Source of the DNA: Mactromeris polynyma
Taxonomy: Eukaryota > Mollusca > Bivalvia > Venerida > Mactridae
Assembly: GCA_032209605.1 (NCBI GenBank)
Contig: JASFXZ010000014.1
Location: forward strand, 3,058,912-3,122,911
Direction of reading: 5' to 3'
DNA: 64,000 nt
Shown here: positions 11,161 to 22,809 of the stretch, in pieces
Numbering within the stretch: position 1 is the first letter of the stretch
Layout: each line of letters starts with the position of its first letter
Made by a program: the position numbers and the translations under genes
The notes under the pieces: model-generated
Database searches by the model: none
The model's input: only the letters and a program-made list of their open reading frames with translations
Told to the model about the DNA's origin: nothing

Positions 11161-11820
11161 CAACTAAAGAGAGATAACTTCAGTACAATATAATTACATT
11201 AAAGGGAGGTAATTTCAACAACAAGACATTTTAGCGATCAAAGGGAGAAAACTCTGACACAAGTTTGGTTTACAATCTGTGGAGATAATTTCAATGCCAT
11301 AAGCATTACAAGTGAGGAAGTTCACAATGACATTAGACTTACTACACGACTATAAGACATGCAATGTCAAAGGGAAGTAATCAATGTTGTACCAATTAAA
11401 GTCATGGGGAATTAATCAATGATATACCAATTAAGCAAAATGGATGTAATCAAGGCTGAGCGTACTAAAGTCAATGTCAAAGGGAGGTTATCAATTTTGT
11501 ACCAAGTAAAGTCAAATAATAGTTATCAATGCTGAATGCATAAATGTCAAGGGAAGTAATCAATGACATACCAATTAAAATCAAAGGGAAGTTATCAATG
11601 TTGTACCAATTCAAATCAAAGGGAAGTAATCAATGCTGTACCAAATCAAGTCAAAGGGAAGTAATTAATGACATACCAATAAAATTCAAAGGGAAGTAAT
11701 CAATGACGTACCAATTCAAGTCAAAGGGAAGTAATCAATGCTGTACCAATTCAAGTCAAAGGGAAGTAATCAATGCTGTACCAATTCAAAGGGGAATTAT
11801 CAATATTAAGGATCTTTCCA
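11161..11820 (+). repeat. Degenerate array of AAAGGGAAGTAATCAATG units
   Basis: Units of about 37-40 bp with AAAGGGAAGTAATCAATG and TGTACCAATTCAAGTC. Copies become most regular from 11.5 to 11.8 kb. Confidence 0.85.
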
Positions 11821-12406
11821 AACAATAAAGGGCTGGGGGAAAAAACAGACAATCATCCCACACATACAAATCAGGGCTAAGTTTTGTCACTCACGAAAAT
11901 TATAACAGAATTCATGACAATTATTACAATTGAAATGAAATAGCAATAGGAAAGCAATACATTGAATTAGTAAACATTTACACAAAACCCAAAACCAGAC
12001 TATAGATCAATTAACTAGGAAGAAATTAGCAAAATTCAAACATACAGAAAACGACTACACAAATAAGGAGGGTGCAATAAGTGTTAGTAGAAATAAGGAA
12101 GTGAAAATCTACAGAAGCATACAAATACAGGAAAATCATGCTTTTTTTTCGTCTGAAATAAAACAACTATTCTCTATGTAGAAATAAAAACGTATAAGAC
12201 TTTTTCCTTATCGATGTCTATGAACATAACTTTCTACTCATTGTTGGGAAATGTTTTTGACAATGACAATACTGATTAAATTTTATGTGATTTAGCCAGT
12301 GTAGTATTTCACATTTGGTTAGGAGAGACTTTGTCCCAAAACCCAAGATGACCTTTGTAACCTTGCAAAACAAGACCTTGACCTTGTGCATACAAATAAC
12401 AAACTT

Positions 12407-12420
12407 GTTTCCATGGCAAC
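12407..12420 (+). promoter_or_regulatory. X-box-like (RFX) site GTTTCCATGGCAAC
   Basis: Perfect fit to the known RFX/DAF-19 X-box pattern GTHNYYATRRNAAC, lying in the intron between exons 10 and 11. I estimate that about 0.4 chance matches are expected in a window this size, so it is suggestive only. Confidence 0.3.
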
Positions 12421-13894
12421 TGTTTTAGCTAATTTTGAAAGTGCATGTATACCCTAATTACAAATTCATTCCAAAAATCATTTTTTCATACAATCTATAT
12501 TTTAAATGTCTTTGTTCTAAATGGCAGGAGACGTTTAGAAAAAAGATATTGTTTCATCAGTTACTGTCAATTATATTTAGGTTTTGACATTCTAAAATAT
12601 CCTTAGTACAATCATGATGTTGGCTTCAAAATGAAAATGAAATCAATGATCATCTAAGACTGATAACAAAACGAAGGCAAGTGCCATTTTAAATACGAAT
12701 AAATGAATCCAATGACAATGAAGATTTGGCAATTATTTTAATTAAATCTTTACCAAACTTCGCTTTTTGGAAATTAATGAATTGATTTTCCAACTTATCT
12801 ATTACTATTTTCTCTACCAACTAATTTTGGTGCAATGTTAGTTTAGTCACCTAAAAATATTATTCTCGATCTCGACCTTGCGAATGATCTTGCTTCTGCG
12901 TAATTTAAGCCAAAAACCAAATTTAGTCAAAAACTAGAATTGTCATTGCCAAAAAATTGTACATTGTTAAAAACTGAATTTTTATTATATCCAGGGAAGT
13001 AACTCTTCAAAATAAATTCAAGTTGAACCACGACAAGTGTCGCTCCCATGTGATTGCTTTATTTCCCAAAATGTTTCCCGCGAAGATGCTGCAAACACAA
13101 TTCCGATACAAGCTGATGTCCAATCAAATGCTGGAAATTTTCAGGTGGATTTTTTTCTTCTGCCTTATCTTGAAACTAATATATTTGTTACACCTACATT
13201 GCATAATTTTCCTATATTTTGAAGAAAAGTGAGTTAGTGGGCATACATAGGTGCTAATATTAGGTTAACTTCAGTTTCACCATCTCATAATATCCTATGT
13301 GCAATTCAGCTTTAAACATTATGGTGATATTGATAGTGGACCAGTCTTATACAAGTTCCATTCTAACAAGGACTAGAAATGTCCGCTCACAATGCATAAG
13401 GTACATAACATTCATGGTCAAAAGAATACCAATGTCAATTCAAGGTCATTTGAAAGTCAAAAGAATGTCAAGGGCAGTTCAAGGTCAAAACAAATGACAA
13501 GGTCATTTCCAGGTCTATTGAAAGACGAGGTCAGCGCAAGATAGAAAAGCTAACATATCAATTTCCAATTAACAAAGAACTAGGTCGACTCTCATATCAC
13601 TGGTCAAAATATATAATCTTAAAAAGCGTGATTCAAGTCCTTGTCATAGTAGGAGTCAATGTCAAGGTCGACAGAGGCCATTCATTACAATTAAAGGATA
13701 ATCAATGATGTAAAAAGGGGCATTACTTATGATATATTACGGAAGCACGGCGACGATTATCAAATGGTGAAACTGATTGGATTATATAATATACAAGTAA
13801 TACACACTACAACATTGGAAAGTTTAACAGATGCGAGGTAAACATACAATGTAACATGCCAAACTAGGTCAGTGATAAATACAATATCAATATT

Positions 13895-13972
13895 TCGAGG
13901 TTCAGGCGCAAAACTATTGTATTTGCTTCGTTACCGATATTAAGTAGCAGCAGTTTTGCGCCAAACCCCCGA
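13895..13972. repeat. 78-nt hairpin related to the 36.0-kb one
   Basis: Starts TCGAGGTTCAGGCGCAAAAC and pairs with AGTTTTGCGCCAAACCCCCGA-like right arm. Same start and length as the 36,024 hairpin but with looser pairing. Confidence 0.65.
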
Positions 13973-14079
13973 CATGTTAAATGGCAAATATATAAGTATG
14001 ATACATGCAAAAGAAAACACTAAAGGGTGGGTTATAATTTTACAGTATTATGGTACACAAATAAAACAGAAACAAAATA

Positions 14080-14350
14080 CAAGTTAGTAAAATCCCTTTT
14101 AAGGAACATCTGACAGGTCTACTAAATCCCACTTTAGCAAGGGATGGAAGGACATACTACATCCCTTGTTAGCTACATCCAATGAATAGGGTCTAACTAA
14201 ATCCCTATTTTAGGAAAATCCAATGAATAGGGTCTACTCTATCCCTATTTTAGGAAAAAACAAATGAATAGGGTCTACTAAATCCCTATTTGAGGAAAAT
14301 CTAATCAATGGAGTTGACTAAATCCCTATTTTAGTAAAAATCTAATATTC
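14080..14350 (+). repeat. Array of about 60-bp units with AATAGGGTCTACTAAATCCC
   Basis: About four units. Each carries inverted half-motifs AATAGGG and CCCTATT, so each can fold. Confidence 0.8.
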
Positions 14351-15261
14351 AGATGGACAAGGTCTACTTAGTACACTAGAAATTCTGCTTTCCACAAGAC
14401 CATCACCAAGCTAATGCCTTTCGTAACCTTTATTTTGTTAACTTTGAAACTCCTTTAACCCAAAACTACCAAAGAATCCTAGAAAATGTATTTTTTTAAA
14501 TAAATTCCAGCAAATGGTACAATTTGCTTCCAATAAGAGATCAGTTACAGAAATTTGAAAACCAATGAAGCAGGCTATCTAACGAACAGCCAATGAAAGA
14601 GGCAATATTCCCTGCCCCCACAATGTTGAATAATATCACCAATATATTACATACTATTTTCTGGGTGAAAGGAGGTAAAGTTTTCAAAGTAGTGCAAGAA
14701 ATATTTTTCAGGCGCAATCATTTCAAACAATGCGTCATGTACTATATAAATGTGCTTGATATTTCCCATTGTACGGACCATGAGCAGACTGGGGTCTTGG
14801 ACTGTCCATCTGTTCTTGCTCGATGACACCCGTTACAGGTTCGGGCGATTGCACCAGATTATCAGGTGGCTACATAATATTTACACATCATCAAAATTAC
14901 TCAACAGGGTCATACAGAAAATGGAGAAAAAAAATGTCTAGAAGAATATTACGATTACTTGAAACACGTCCAAAAGTGAATAAAACTTTTAGATGAATGC
15001 AATATATATACAGCAAATGAGGACCTATCAATAATGACTAAAACCTTAAATAGTTCAATAAAATACCACCTGTCATAAAAAATGAGAAACTCGCAAAATA
15101 AATAGACATTATTTTTGTGTTTCACGCTGCAATATAAGAAGTCAATGCAAACCGAAGGACATTGTTTTTTTTATGATAACTGTACTCAAAGTATTAATTA
15201 CAAGAAGTTTTTTGTCGACTTCAAGAACAATTTTATGAGATTATTTTAATTGTTTACTTAC

Positions 15262-15282
15262 GTCGTCCTCGTTCATCCGTTC
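15262..15282 (-). CDS. Micro-exon 10 (21 nt) encoding ERMNEDD
   Basis: Acceptor TATTGTAG|GAA is at 15285-15283 and donor GAC|GTAAGT is at 15261-15256, phase 0 in and out. The seven residues include MNEDD. The same MNEDD occurs twice inside the giant last exon, each time directly before AAVRIQAGFKGYKTRKEF. If exon 11 is skipped, this exon joins the start of exon 12 as MNEDD-AAAKIQAGARGYK, matching those internal repeats. That match makes chance unlikely even for so short an exon. Confidence 0.72.
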
Positions 15283-15969
15283 CTACAATATAACAATAAA
15301 AATATAAGATTTTTTTATAATTTCAACGAAAAAAAAAAATTGCTATGAAAATGATCATAGATAAATAAATTCACTTTTTTCTAATTTTTATCTTAAAAGA
15401 AAATCATATACATTTTAGTACTCACAAAAATAAAGCGTTCTTAATAACTAATTACTGTTAATTAATAAACAACTCTTTACAAACAATAGAACATTTGATC
15501 AGAAGAAATGAATCATGTAAATTATCAAAATTAAGTCATTTACAAGATAAAAGTTAAATTATGAATCTAACTGATTCTTAATAGAAGTTTAAATGACTAT
15601 AATATAATATATCATATAGCTACATAAGTTAACGCTACTTCGTAACTCGGAATCTCTACAATTCTATTATACAGACAAATTGTAAGTGGGTGGGGTAACT
15701 ATTAGTATATAATGTATTCAAACAGCAAACGAAATGGAACAGCAAACCACAGCAAACCACTAGGTGACTGGTTCTGACTTATTACATAACATACAACTAA
15801 GAAACATTTTCGGTAAAATTGGCTAAACAAGTCTCCAACTCCATAAATATACGGTTAAGATTAATCAAGCTTTAAGCGGCACAAGCATCAGGCAAAGGTT
15901 AATACATATAAACTCTATAAATTTCACCCAGCTTAATATTAATCCACAAATGTGTTTATTCTGCTTCCG

Positions 15970-16072
15970 TAGAGGGAAACAGACAGACAGACAGAATGCA
16001 CAGAAATGTTTGTTTTGCTTCCATAGAGGCAAACAGACGGACGGACGGACGGACAGACAGACAGACAGATAC
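15970..16072 (+). repeat. ACAG/ACGG tetranucleotide microsatellite
   Basis: GACAGACAGACAG at 15979 and GACGGACGGACGG then GACAGACAGACAG at 16036-16070, within two copies of a ~63-bp unit beginning TTGCTTCCATAGAGGCAAAC. Confidence 0.85.
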
Positions 16073-16395
16073 AAATTGCTAAAATCCAGTAAGCAACTGT
16101 ATCATATTGAGTCAACAACAAAGGCTATGACATATGAAAGTTAATCATCTCCGCAGAGCAACAAATTTATCAACAGAAAACACACTGAATTTTAAATTCA
16201 CCAACAATTTACAAATAAGTCCAAACTACGATAAGTTAAAACAAAGTTAAGTTCAAACTAACATTTACTGACATCCATTCACCATATTAACAAAATGAAT
16301 GCATAGTTTTAAGTCTATAAGCAGACATCACCGCTTTCCCCACGACTAAACAAGACACTATATTAAGCAGACACTTAAAAACCACATTCCGATAC

Positions 16396-16998
16396 CTTAG
16401 TTGTCTGTGAAGCTCGTGAGATTTTACCCTCTTGCGGTGATGCTGGAATAGGCGACTTATTAGGCTCCGTTTTATTAGACTTTGTGCCAGACGGAGTTAC
16501 TGCCCCTTGATTTTTTTCAACCGTGGTTTTATTTGACTTTGTGCCTGATGGAGTTACTGCCCCTGGATTATTTTCAACTTTGGAATCATTTGACTTTGTA
16601 CCAGATGGAGTTACGGCCCCTTGAATTTGTTCAATCTCCATATCGGTACCACTTTTCTGATCAACAGGTTTGTTACCTGCATTGACTTTGACATTTTTAG
16701 TATCAGTGTCATTTTCAATCTTTTTAACTGCATCTTTTACGTGACCATCTTTAACACTATTAACATCTTGCTTATCAGATTTTTTGTTTTTATCAGACTC
16801 GGCCGTCTGCTTATTGTCACTCATAAGGGGAGGTAACACAGAAACGTTATTCCTTTTGTCAGTTTTAGCATCCTTTTTTACCTGACTGCTTTTTTTCGTC
16901 TGACTATCAGCATTCTGTTTAGTCTCCTTGGACGGTTGTTTGTTAAGTTCGGTACCAGGTGGGATCGGAGTTGTCTTGTCCTTAGCGTTAATTTCCTC
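16396..16998 (-). CDS. Exon 9: disordered lysine-rich region with 19-residue repeats
   Basis: Acceptor CTTTAG|GAG is at 17001-16999 and the preferred donor ACTAAG|GTATCG is at 16395. The exon encodes 201 codons, phase 0 in and out. It is rich in K, D, N, S and T and lacks hydrophobic clusters, so it is probably disordered. Three 19-residue units starting GAVTPSGTKSN occupy 16620-16450. Another possible donor, GAGG|GTAAAA near 16430, would change the phase and does not fit exon 10. Without splicing the frame runs seven codons past the donor to a stop at 16375. The role is unknown; it likely acts as a spacer between the DCX head and the IQ tail. Confidence 0.8.
16450..16620 (-). repeat. 57-bp coding repeat, three copies, in exon 9
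   Basis: Three units of 19 residues each begin GAVTPSGTKSN. The start of each unit is perfectly conserved, the end varies. Confidence 0.9.
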
Positions 16999-17073
16999 CT
17001 AAAGAAGCCACAGCAAAGTGCAATAAGAGTATGGTGTATCATAAAGCCAAATAAAATACAAAATGGTGCATGG

Positions 17074-17503
17074 TAGGGCTGTCAATGATATCTTTAATAT
17101 CGAAATATATCAACGATTTTTTTCTGTCAATCGTTTTTCAATACACACTTAAAAATATAGATATTTTGGCAGAAAAAAATAGGAGAATGGGTCTAGTCTA
17201 AAAATATGCCAAAATAGTCGTCCGCTTGTGGATAGTGCATTCAAAATGTCGGCAATATAATATAACACAGTAAAGTTAAAAATATGGATTAGTTACTTAT
17301 CTTGATATCGTAAAAATTCAAGTTTAACATTTAATTATACAGGGCCTACCGGCATAAACATACAGACATATAGGAGTTAATATTCTATTAAAAGAATATA
17401 AAATATAATCGCTATATTCATGTATAGAATTGTATCGTCGATATTCTTCATTTAATATATAAATATCGCCAATTTGCAGAATTTTGAATCAATGACAGCC
17501 CTA
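17074..17503. mobile_element. hAT-like MITE, about 430 bp
   Basis: Ends TAGGGCTGTCAATGAT and, inverted, TAGGGCTGTCATTGAT. The interior is AT-rich with ATATCGAT-type palindromes. An 8-bp flank duplication is not clear. It abuts the 17.5-kb MITE, 15 bp away. Confidence 0.65.
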
Positions 17504-17518
17504 GGGCACTGTATTATA

Positions 17519-17778
17519 CACTCAACAAAATTTCTAATTGGTCACTTATTAATTATTGAAGAGACCATACCATATATATCCGTTTTATGACTTTTAATTT
17601 TAGGGTTATTAGTGATGATCTTTTGTAAAATTCACGCGAGAATCAATATGGATTAATGTATTCTGAACAAATGTACGAAGAAAGTATTTATGTGATGGTG
17701 TTTGCATTGTTGAATTTTCATTCACTGTCAAATAATATCAATAAAATCGAAGTGACCAATTAGAAGTTTTGCTGAGTG
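17519..17778. mobile_element. Tc1/mariner-like MITE, 260 bp, TA flanks
   Basis: Inverted repeats of 28 bp begin CACTCARCAAAAYTTCTAAT and end in GGTCACT. TA dinucleotides flank both ends (17517-17518 and 17779-17780). No coding capacity. Confidence 0.85.
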
Positions 17779-18579
17779 TATACAACACTAAGATTACACA
17801 AATCTTTCACTGGCTTACAGTACAGATAGAAATATTCGCCTCGAGGGTTACTGTTCTTGCAGGACCAAGGCTCTACTCTAAACAATTACCCAAGAGCCAG
17901 ATATTTCCGTCCGCATACAAGGCCAGTGCAAGATTCCTTTTCTTGCATACCTTTTTTAAGAAACAAAAGTTGAGATTGAATAAAACAACTAACGTCTTAA
18001 GGACTTTTTTTAGTTACAATAACGCACAAATTTACAAATACATTGAAGTTATTATTTGCTATTATATGACATCATCATGTGATGTCATCAGCAAGAAACT
18101 CCTCCCACACAGGGGCGGGGTGTAAACTTTGCCAGCAATGTCATAAACACTGGTAATTCCGGTATGGTATGCAAGAATGTGAACCATTTGTCTACATCTG
18201 CTTTTTTTGTTTGAAGCTGATAAGCGATATTCTAAAAAATTTTATTAGTCATTACAATTTTAATCAAACTCATTCTTAGAACGGATAATTGATAAAAAAA
18301 TGATTTTATTCATCCAAGGTTGTATTTGATTTTCCCAAAGTGCGACAATCGAACAATACGACCATTTTGTCAAACAACTTTGAATGGACTGTTGAACTAT
18401 ACATAATATCTAATAAAATATATGAAGGAACTGTTACAGAAAACGCAAAGTAATACACAAAAGTGGTCTATGGCGTTGTAATAGAACAGAACAGAACTAC
18501 AACGATTAACGATGGGTAGCTATCTATGAGAATAAAAATGTATGATCAACAAGCAAGCCAAACACTATAAACGCTACAT

Positions 18580-18755
18580 CAAGGTCAGAGAAAGAGTTCA
18601 AGAATACAGACATAGATGTCAAGGTCACAAATACAGTTCAAGGACACAGTCATTGATGTCAAGATCACAGGTACAGTTCAAGAACACAGATATATATGTC
18701 AAGGTCACAGATACAGTTCAAGGACACAGACATAGATGTCAAGGTCACAACAAAT
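18580..18755 (+). repeat. Array of ~38-bp AAGGTCACAAATACAGTTCA units
   Basis: Four to five units with GATGTCAAGGTCACA and ACAGTTCAAGGACACAGA. Confidence 0.85.
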
Positions 18756-19198
18756 TTAAGGACTTCAGGTTAAGTAAGAGGGGAAAAATTGCTGGCTTAA
18801 AAGTAATTTATCTAAAGTTCCTGAAAACCAAAGTAAATTATGTTCAAAAAAATGTGTTCTAAAATAATTGACATTTAATTTGTTACTCATCGATCAGCAA
18901 AACAGTAATTAACAATTTAAAAATAATTGATCAAGATATTTATTGAAATTGTTTGATTACAAAACAAAAGCCACCAAACAAGTTTCATTTAACCTCTGAA
19001 ATACATGAATAATAAATTAATTTTGATTTTAATCAGAGAAGTGTTGATTGCAAAAGATCTAAATCGCTTTGAAAATGGACGACTATAACCAAAACAAACG
19101 CTCAAGAATAGGTTAAATAAGAAATTCATACTAAATCAAGGTACATTTAGCAAAACAAGCAAAAAGTCATTCAAAGCTATGACAAGCAAAATGTTTAC

Positions 19199-19460
19199 AG
19201 GGTGGGTGAACACATGCCCGTTTTGTTTACTACACCCTGGTCATCCAAAATCCTGTTGCATCGATGCCCATATCGACACATAAGATCTCTGTAGATTTGC
19301 CGGAATGCGTGCCACAAAATTTAAGGGAGGCGATTTTTTTGTGGCCCTCATTTTGGCGAATCTACAGAGATATATGTGTTGATATGGGCATCGATGCAAC
19401 CGGATTGTGGATGACCAGGTTTTAGGCTATAAAAACTATTTCTAACAAACCCACCCTGGT
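19199..19460. mobile_element. Nested inverted-repeat element
   Basis: Outer ends CAGGGTGGGT and ACCCACCCTG enclose an inner palindrome (about 19235-19421) whose arms read CCTGGTCATCCAMAATCC and TTGCATCGATGCCCATATC. Probably a fold-back MITE inside another. Confidence 0.7.
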
Positions 19461-20324
19461 CTATCTGGCATTGAAATTTAGCATAGAGCAAATCACATCA
19501 TTTTAACATACCGCCATTTTTGTTTTAAGCGGGTTAAGAATTAGGTTTGCGTTTCGGTTGAGTCTACGTAGCAGAAAAGAAAAATATATCAGAAAAATGC
19601 AAAGAACAGCAGATATGATTAAATCAAAGCACAAAATGCGCATGGAAAAATCTGAAATCTAATATTATGGAAAAATATTTTTTATGATAAATATTCACTT
19701 GAACAACGTTTACGCATGAAGATAAATTTGTCTCGCATCATAAGATTACATCACATTGCATGGACAAGAATATGTTTTTTATATTTTAGTAACAAATAAA
19801 AAATAATTTTCTGTTAATCATTATTTTGATAATTTTTTTATCCAAAATGAATAATAATTTCAACTAAATACTTTGTTGTTTTATTTTAAATAATTTGAAT
19901 ATATTAACATATCTAATCAACGCTGAGATATCAAACTAAATTACTCAAAACGATAATCTGTATACAGTAAGAAACCATGCCATTAAATAAATTTGGAGTG
20001 AATACAAAATTCAAATTACTGAACGATTTTCAGGACAGTTAAAGTTGAATATTGATATTCAATGTTGAACATGAATTAAAATGCTAACTCACAGTTGTAT
20101 AAGCGAGGTAAGTAGTGCGTGAAATTTGCTTCTAATGAAAAGCTTCATTGATATATATATCTATATTCATCAAAAGGCCTACCACCACAACAAATTTTAT
20201 TTTGTCAGTATTAAAAGAAGAGTTTTTAAAAAAATCTTCAATTTTGAAAAAAAACAGGGAAGATCAATCTAAGGCAGATAGAGACAGATCTGGTAAAAGG
20301 AGAGCAGAGAATACATGCATGCTT

Positions 20325-20338
20325 GTTACCATGACAAC
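20325..20338 (+). promoter_or_regulatory. X-box-like (RFX) site GTTACCATGACAAC
   Basis: Second perfect fit to the X-box pattern, 220 nt from exon 8 on its 3' side. RFX factors are known to drive ciliary genes, and some DCX-family proteins (DCDC2, RP1) are ciliary. Function here is inference. Confidence 0.3.
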
Positions 20339-20558
20339 GGGGGGAAAACAAGGAAAAGACTGTTGTTAGCACACGGACGTAACAATAACAGCATGCAGTG
20401 TTATGGACAGTGACACATGAAGGTCAAAGTTCAATCATACAATCATGTCTCCAGCAGTGCGTGTGCTATTTATAGATATATAATACTATGACCTTGAGCT
20501 ATGGAAACATGACCTTGAACCTTGACCTTGTGCTCAACTGCGCCCATTTAGGGCATAC

Positions 20559-20683
20559 CTCTTCAACTATCTCTGCTTCCATTTGATCAATTGGTTTCTC
20601 CGTGCGTGTTTCCCTACTATCATTTACCTGTTGAGCGCCACGTGCATTATTCTGTTTCTTAGCACGGAAGACTCCGCCATTGT
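20559..20683 (-). CDS. Linker exon 8 (125 nt)
   Basis: Acceptor CATTACAG|AC is at 20686-20684 and donor GAAGAG|GTATGC is at 20558-20553, phase 1 in and phase 0 out. It encodes NGGVFRAKKQNNARGAQQ and then a charged segment with REARTEKPID-like composition (RETRTEKPIDQMEAEIVEE). An internal CAG|GTAAAT at 20629 is a possible alternative donor. No known domain is present. From here to the IQ tail the protein is predicted to be disordered and highly charged. Confidence 0.77.
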
Positions 20684-21490
20684 CTGTAATGGAAAACCGA
20701 TATAAATATAACACATACAAGGCAGAGTTCTAGATAAGATGTATAAGTGTATTATTACGCTTTAAAAAATGGTAAATATGCATTAAAAATAATTTCTGTG
20801 CATCATATAACGAATTGAAAAATCATGCACGCATTTCGGTCAAATTGTAAGCATCAAGCTTTACACAGTACCAGTGCTGGTTCCCGTACTCTATAAAAAT
20901 GTCCGCAGATGTGCGTCAAAAAAGGGTGGTGTAAACTCTGCAAAACAGATCTAGGTCAAAAATGGCTGCTCACCGTCGAAAAAGAAAAAAGCATGCAAGT
21001 GATAATTCCGGCTCAATGTATGATTACCAGAAGAAATTCACAGCTCTTCAGTCACCAAATCGATTGTTAAGTTTTGATCTATGATGCAATAAAACAAGGG
21101 AAATTTTCATGGCTTGTCTTAAAGGTACCGAGAATGTTGATTTGTTACGGGGGTAATGCACTCTTTTAGACATAAGTCTAGGGAGTGAAGACTCTTTAAC
21201 CCTAAAAATTATCTGGAGCTCAAAACAAGGTCTGCCTTATAAACTGCTCAAATATGTTTTTAACAGACAAGTTCAACAGACATCAAGTTGTGAAAGTGAC
21301 AAACAAACAAACTAACAAGGAATCAGTCAACATAATGTCTGCATAATTTGAAATAAGCTTGAGGCCTGCCATAATGCCTGAAGTTGGTGCTTGTAGTGGT
21401 TAGTAACCCAGGAGCCATCATCGAGAGTGATTAGTTTAATTTGCAAGAACTTGCGCAAAAACATGTAATTATTACACCCGCTTTGTCACT

Positions 21491-21760
21491 TGTTTGTTTC
21501 ATCGGGTTTAACGACGTTTCTCAACAATATTTCAGTTATATACGGCGGCCGGTTCACCTAACCAGTTTTTCCTGGACTGAATTCTTACCAGTACTAACTT
21601 ACCCTTCCACAAGGAGCCGGCAACTTCTCCACATGTGGAGGAAAATCGACATTTTAGTCAAATTTTCATGGAAGGGTATGACCTGCCGCGACCAGGAATC
21701 GAACCCGGATTGCCGGGTTCCAAGTCCAGCGCACTAACCACTGGACCACGGCCGCGGCTC
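21491..21760 (-). mobile_element. Full-length tRNA-derived SINE with 12-bp target duplication
   Basis: Direct repeats CGCTTTGTCACT at 21479-21490 and 21761-21772 flank the element. Read on the minus strand, the head resembles a tRNA (GGTCCAGTGGTTAGTGCGCT then GGGTTCGATTCC as A- and B-box-like parts). The body includes CTCCACATGTGGAGAAGTTG and the tail ends near AAACCCGATGAAACAAACA. The clean duplication points to recent insertion. Confidence 0.9.
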
Positions 21761-22627
21761 CGCTTTGTCACTATTGAGCACAATCTAGGTAAGCCAATAA
21801 TGAGGTGAGGAAATGTATTGCAAATTATAGAGCATTTTATGTCCAAGGGTCAATTAATTGGTTCAAGAGTTCGATGCTGGGCAGTTCAAAACCAACAGTA
21901 GTAGAACAATATAGAGCTATATAGAGAAGTTTATTGGGACTTTGCAATCAGTTCGAGTCATACAGGGTTTTCGACTCAACGGAGCTCCAGTCAACGAGAG
22001 TCCACTGTATCTTTAAATTGTATTTAATTTGAATATAAGAGAGAATATGTTGCTACAGGGAATGTCACATGCATAGGACCATGCCTCCCTACACAGACCT
22101 CCGAGAAAACAACAATCCATAAAACATAAGGCATTTGAGGAGGTTCAAGGGTACATATGCAAGGGAACAGAGATGCATTATATTAAGGAATGGCCTGGCC
22201 GACCATAAGGAATAACTAGGAGAATCAAACAGGACAAACAGTGGGGGGGGGGAATTAATGGATTGAAAAGATCACAAGGCAAGTCATGACAGCTGACAAC
22301 AATTATTAACAATTCATGAGCACAGAGAATGGTTTAGTCAAATATAAAAAAAATCAATTAATAAATGTATTTTCTCCCAAAGGTATAAATTTTATTTCAG
22401 TTCTATTGAAGTTCAGTCATTCATTAAATCATGGCTGTTTTCCTTGCAATTTCAGCATGATTTTTTACTGGTAAATTAATACTCCAACAGCAAAATTAGA
22501 GGGAAAAAAACATATTTATAGCAAATTGGAGTAGATCCATTAAAAGATAAGCGAAGTAAATATTTAAACACTGTTCAAATTAATCAATACACCAATCAGG
22601 CAGAAATATTCCAATACTGTTTAATAA

Positions 22628-22809
22628 TACAGTAAAACCACAATAATATGACCACCCTTGGGACCATTGAAAAATAGCCTTCCTATTAAGGTGGTGTTAA
22701 TATTGAGGTTGAATATAGAACAAAACAAAGAAAGTGGACTAGAAAATTGTGTTCTTAATTTTGAGGAGGTTATATTATTGAGGTGGTCTTTAAGTGAGAC
22801 TTTACTGTA
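22628..22809. mobile_element. pogo-like MITE (TACAGTAAAACC family), copy 1
   Basis: Ends TACAGTAAAACCACAATAAT and, inverted, TACAGTAAAGTCTCACTTAA. Inner motif GACCACCCTTGGGACC. Termini resemble pogo/Tigger TIRs (known pattern CAGTxxAACCTC). Confidence 0.8.

Larger units (their letters stand above)
8116..15255 (-). other. Large intron between exons 10 and 11
   Basis: 7.1-kb intron. It holds three tRNA-headed SINE-like copies (8.75-9.76 kb), a hAT-like MITE (10.26-10.41 kb), an AGGGAAGTAATC array (11.16-11.82 kb), a hairpin element (13.90-13.97 kb) and a 60-bp array (14.08-14.35 kb). The stretch 12.0-13.8 kb shows little except short GTCA-rich repeats near 13.43-13.70 kb. Confidence 0.7.
17002..20552 (-). 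other. Intron between exons 8 and 9
   Basis: 3.6-kb intron carrying two adjacent MITEs (17.07-17.78 kb), an AAGGTCACA array (18.58-18.76 kb) and a nested inverted repeat (19.20-19.46 kb). A perfect X-box-like site lies at 20325-20338. The rest is AT-rich with no coding signal. Confidence 0.7.

Noticed and set aside
12842..12906. Possible small minus-strand exon (CAG|AAGCAAG to TTTTAG|GTGACT)
   Set aside because: Its phase-0 reading has a stop, and neighbours need phase 0; pyrimidine tract is poor.
13023..13232. Overlapping plus-strand frames in a slightly more CpG-rich patch
   Set aside because: Two frames are open at once and neither shows a motif. A weak CAG|GTGG donor is present but no good acceptor.
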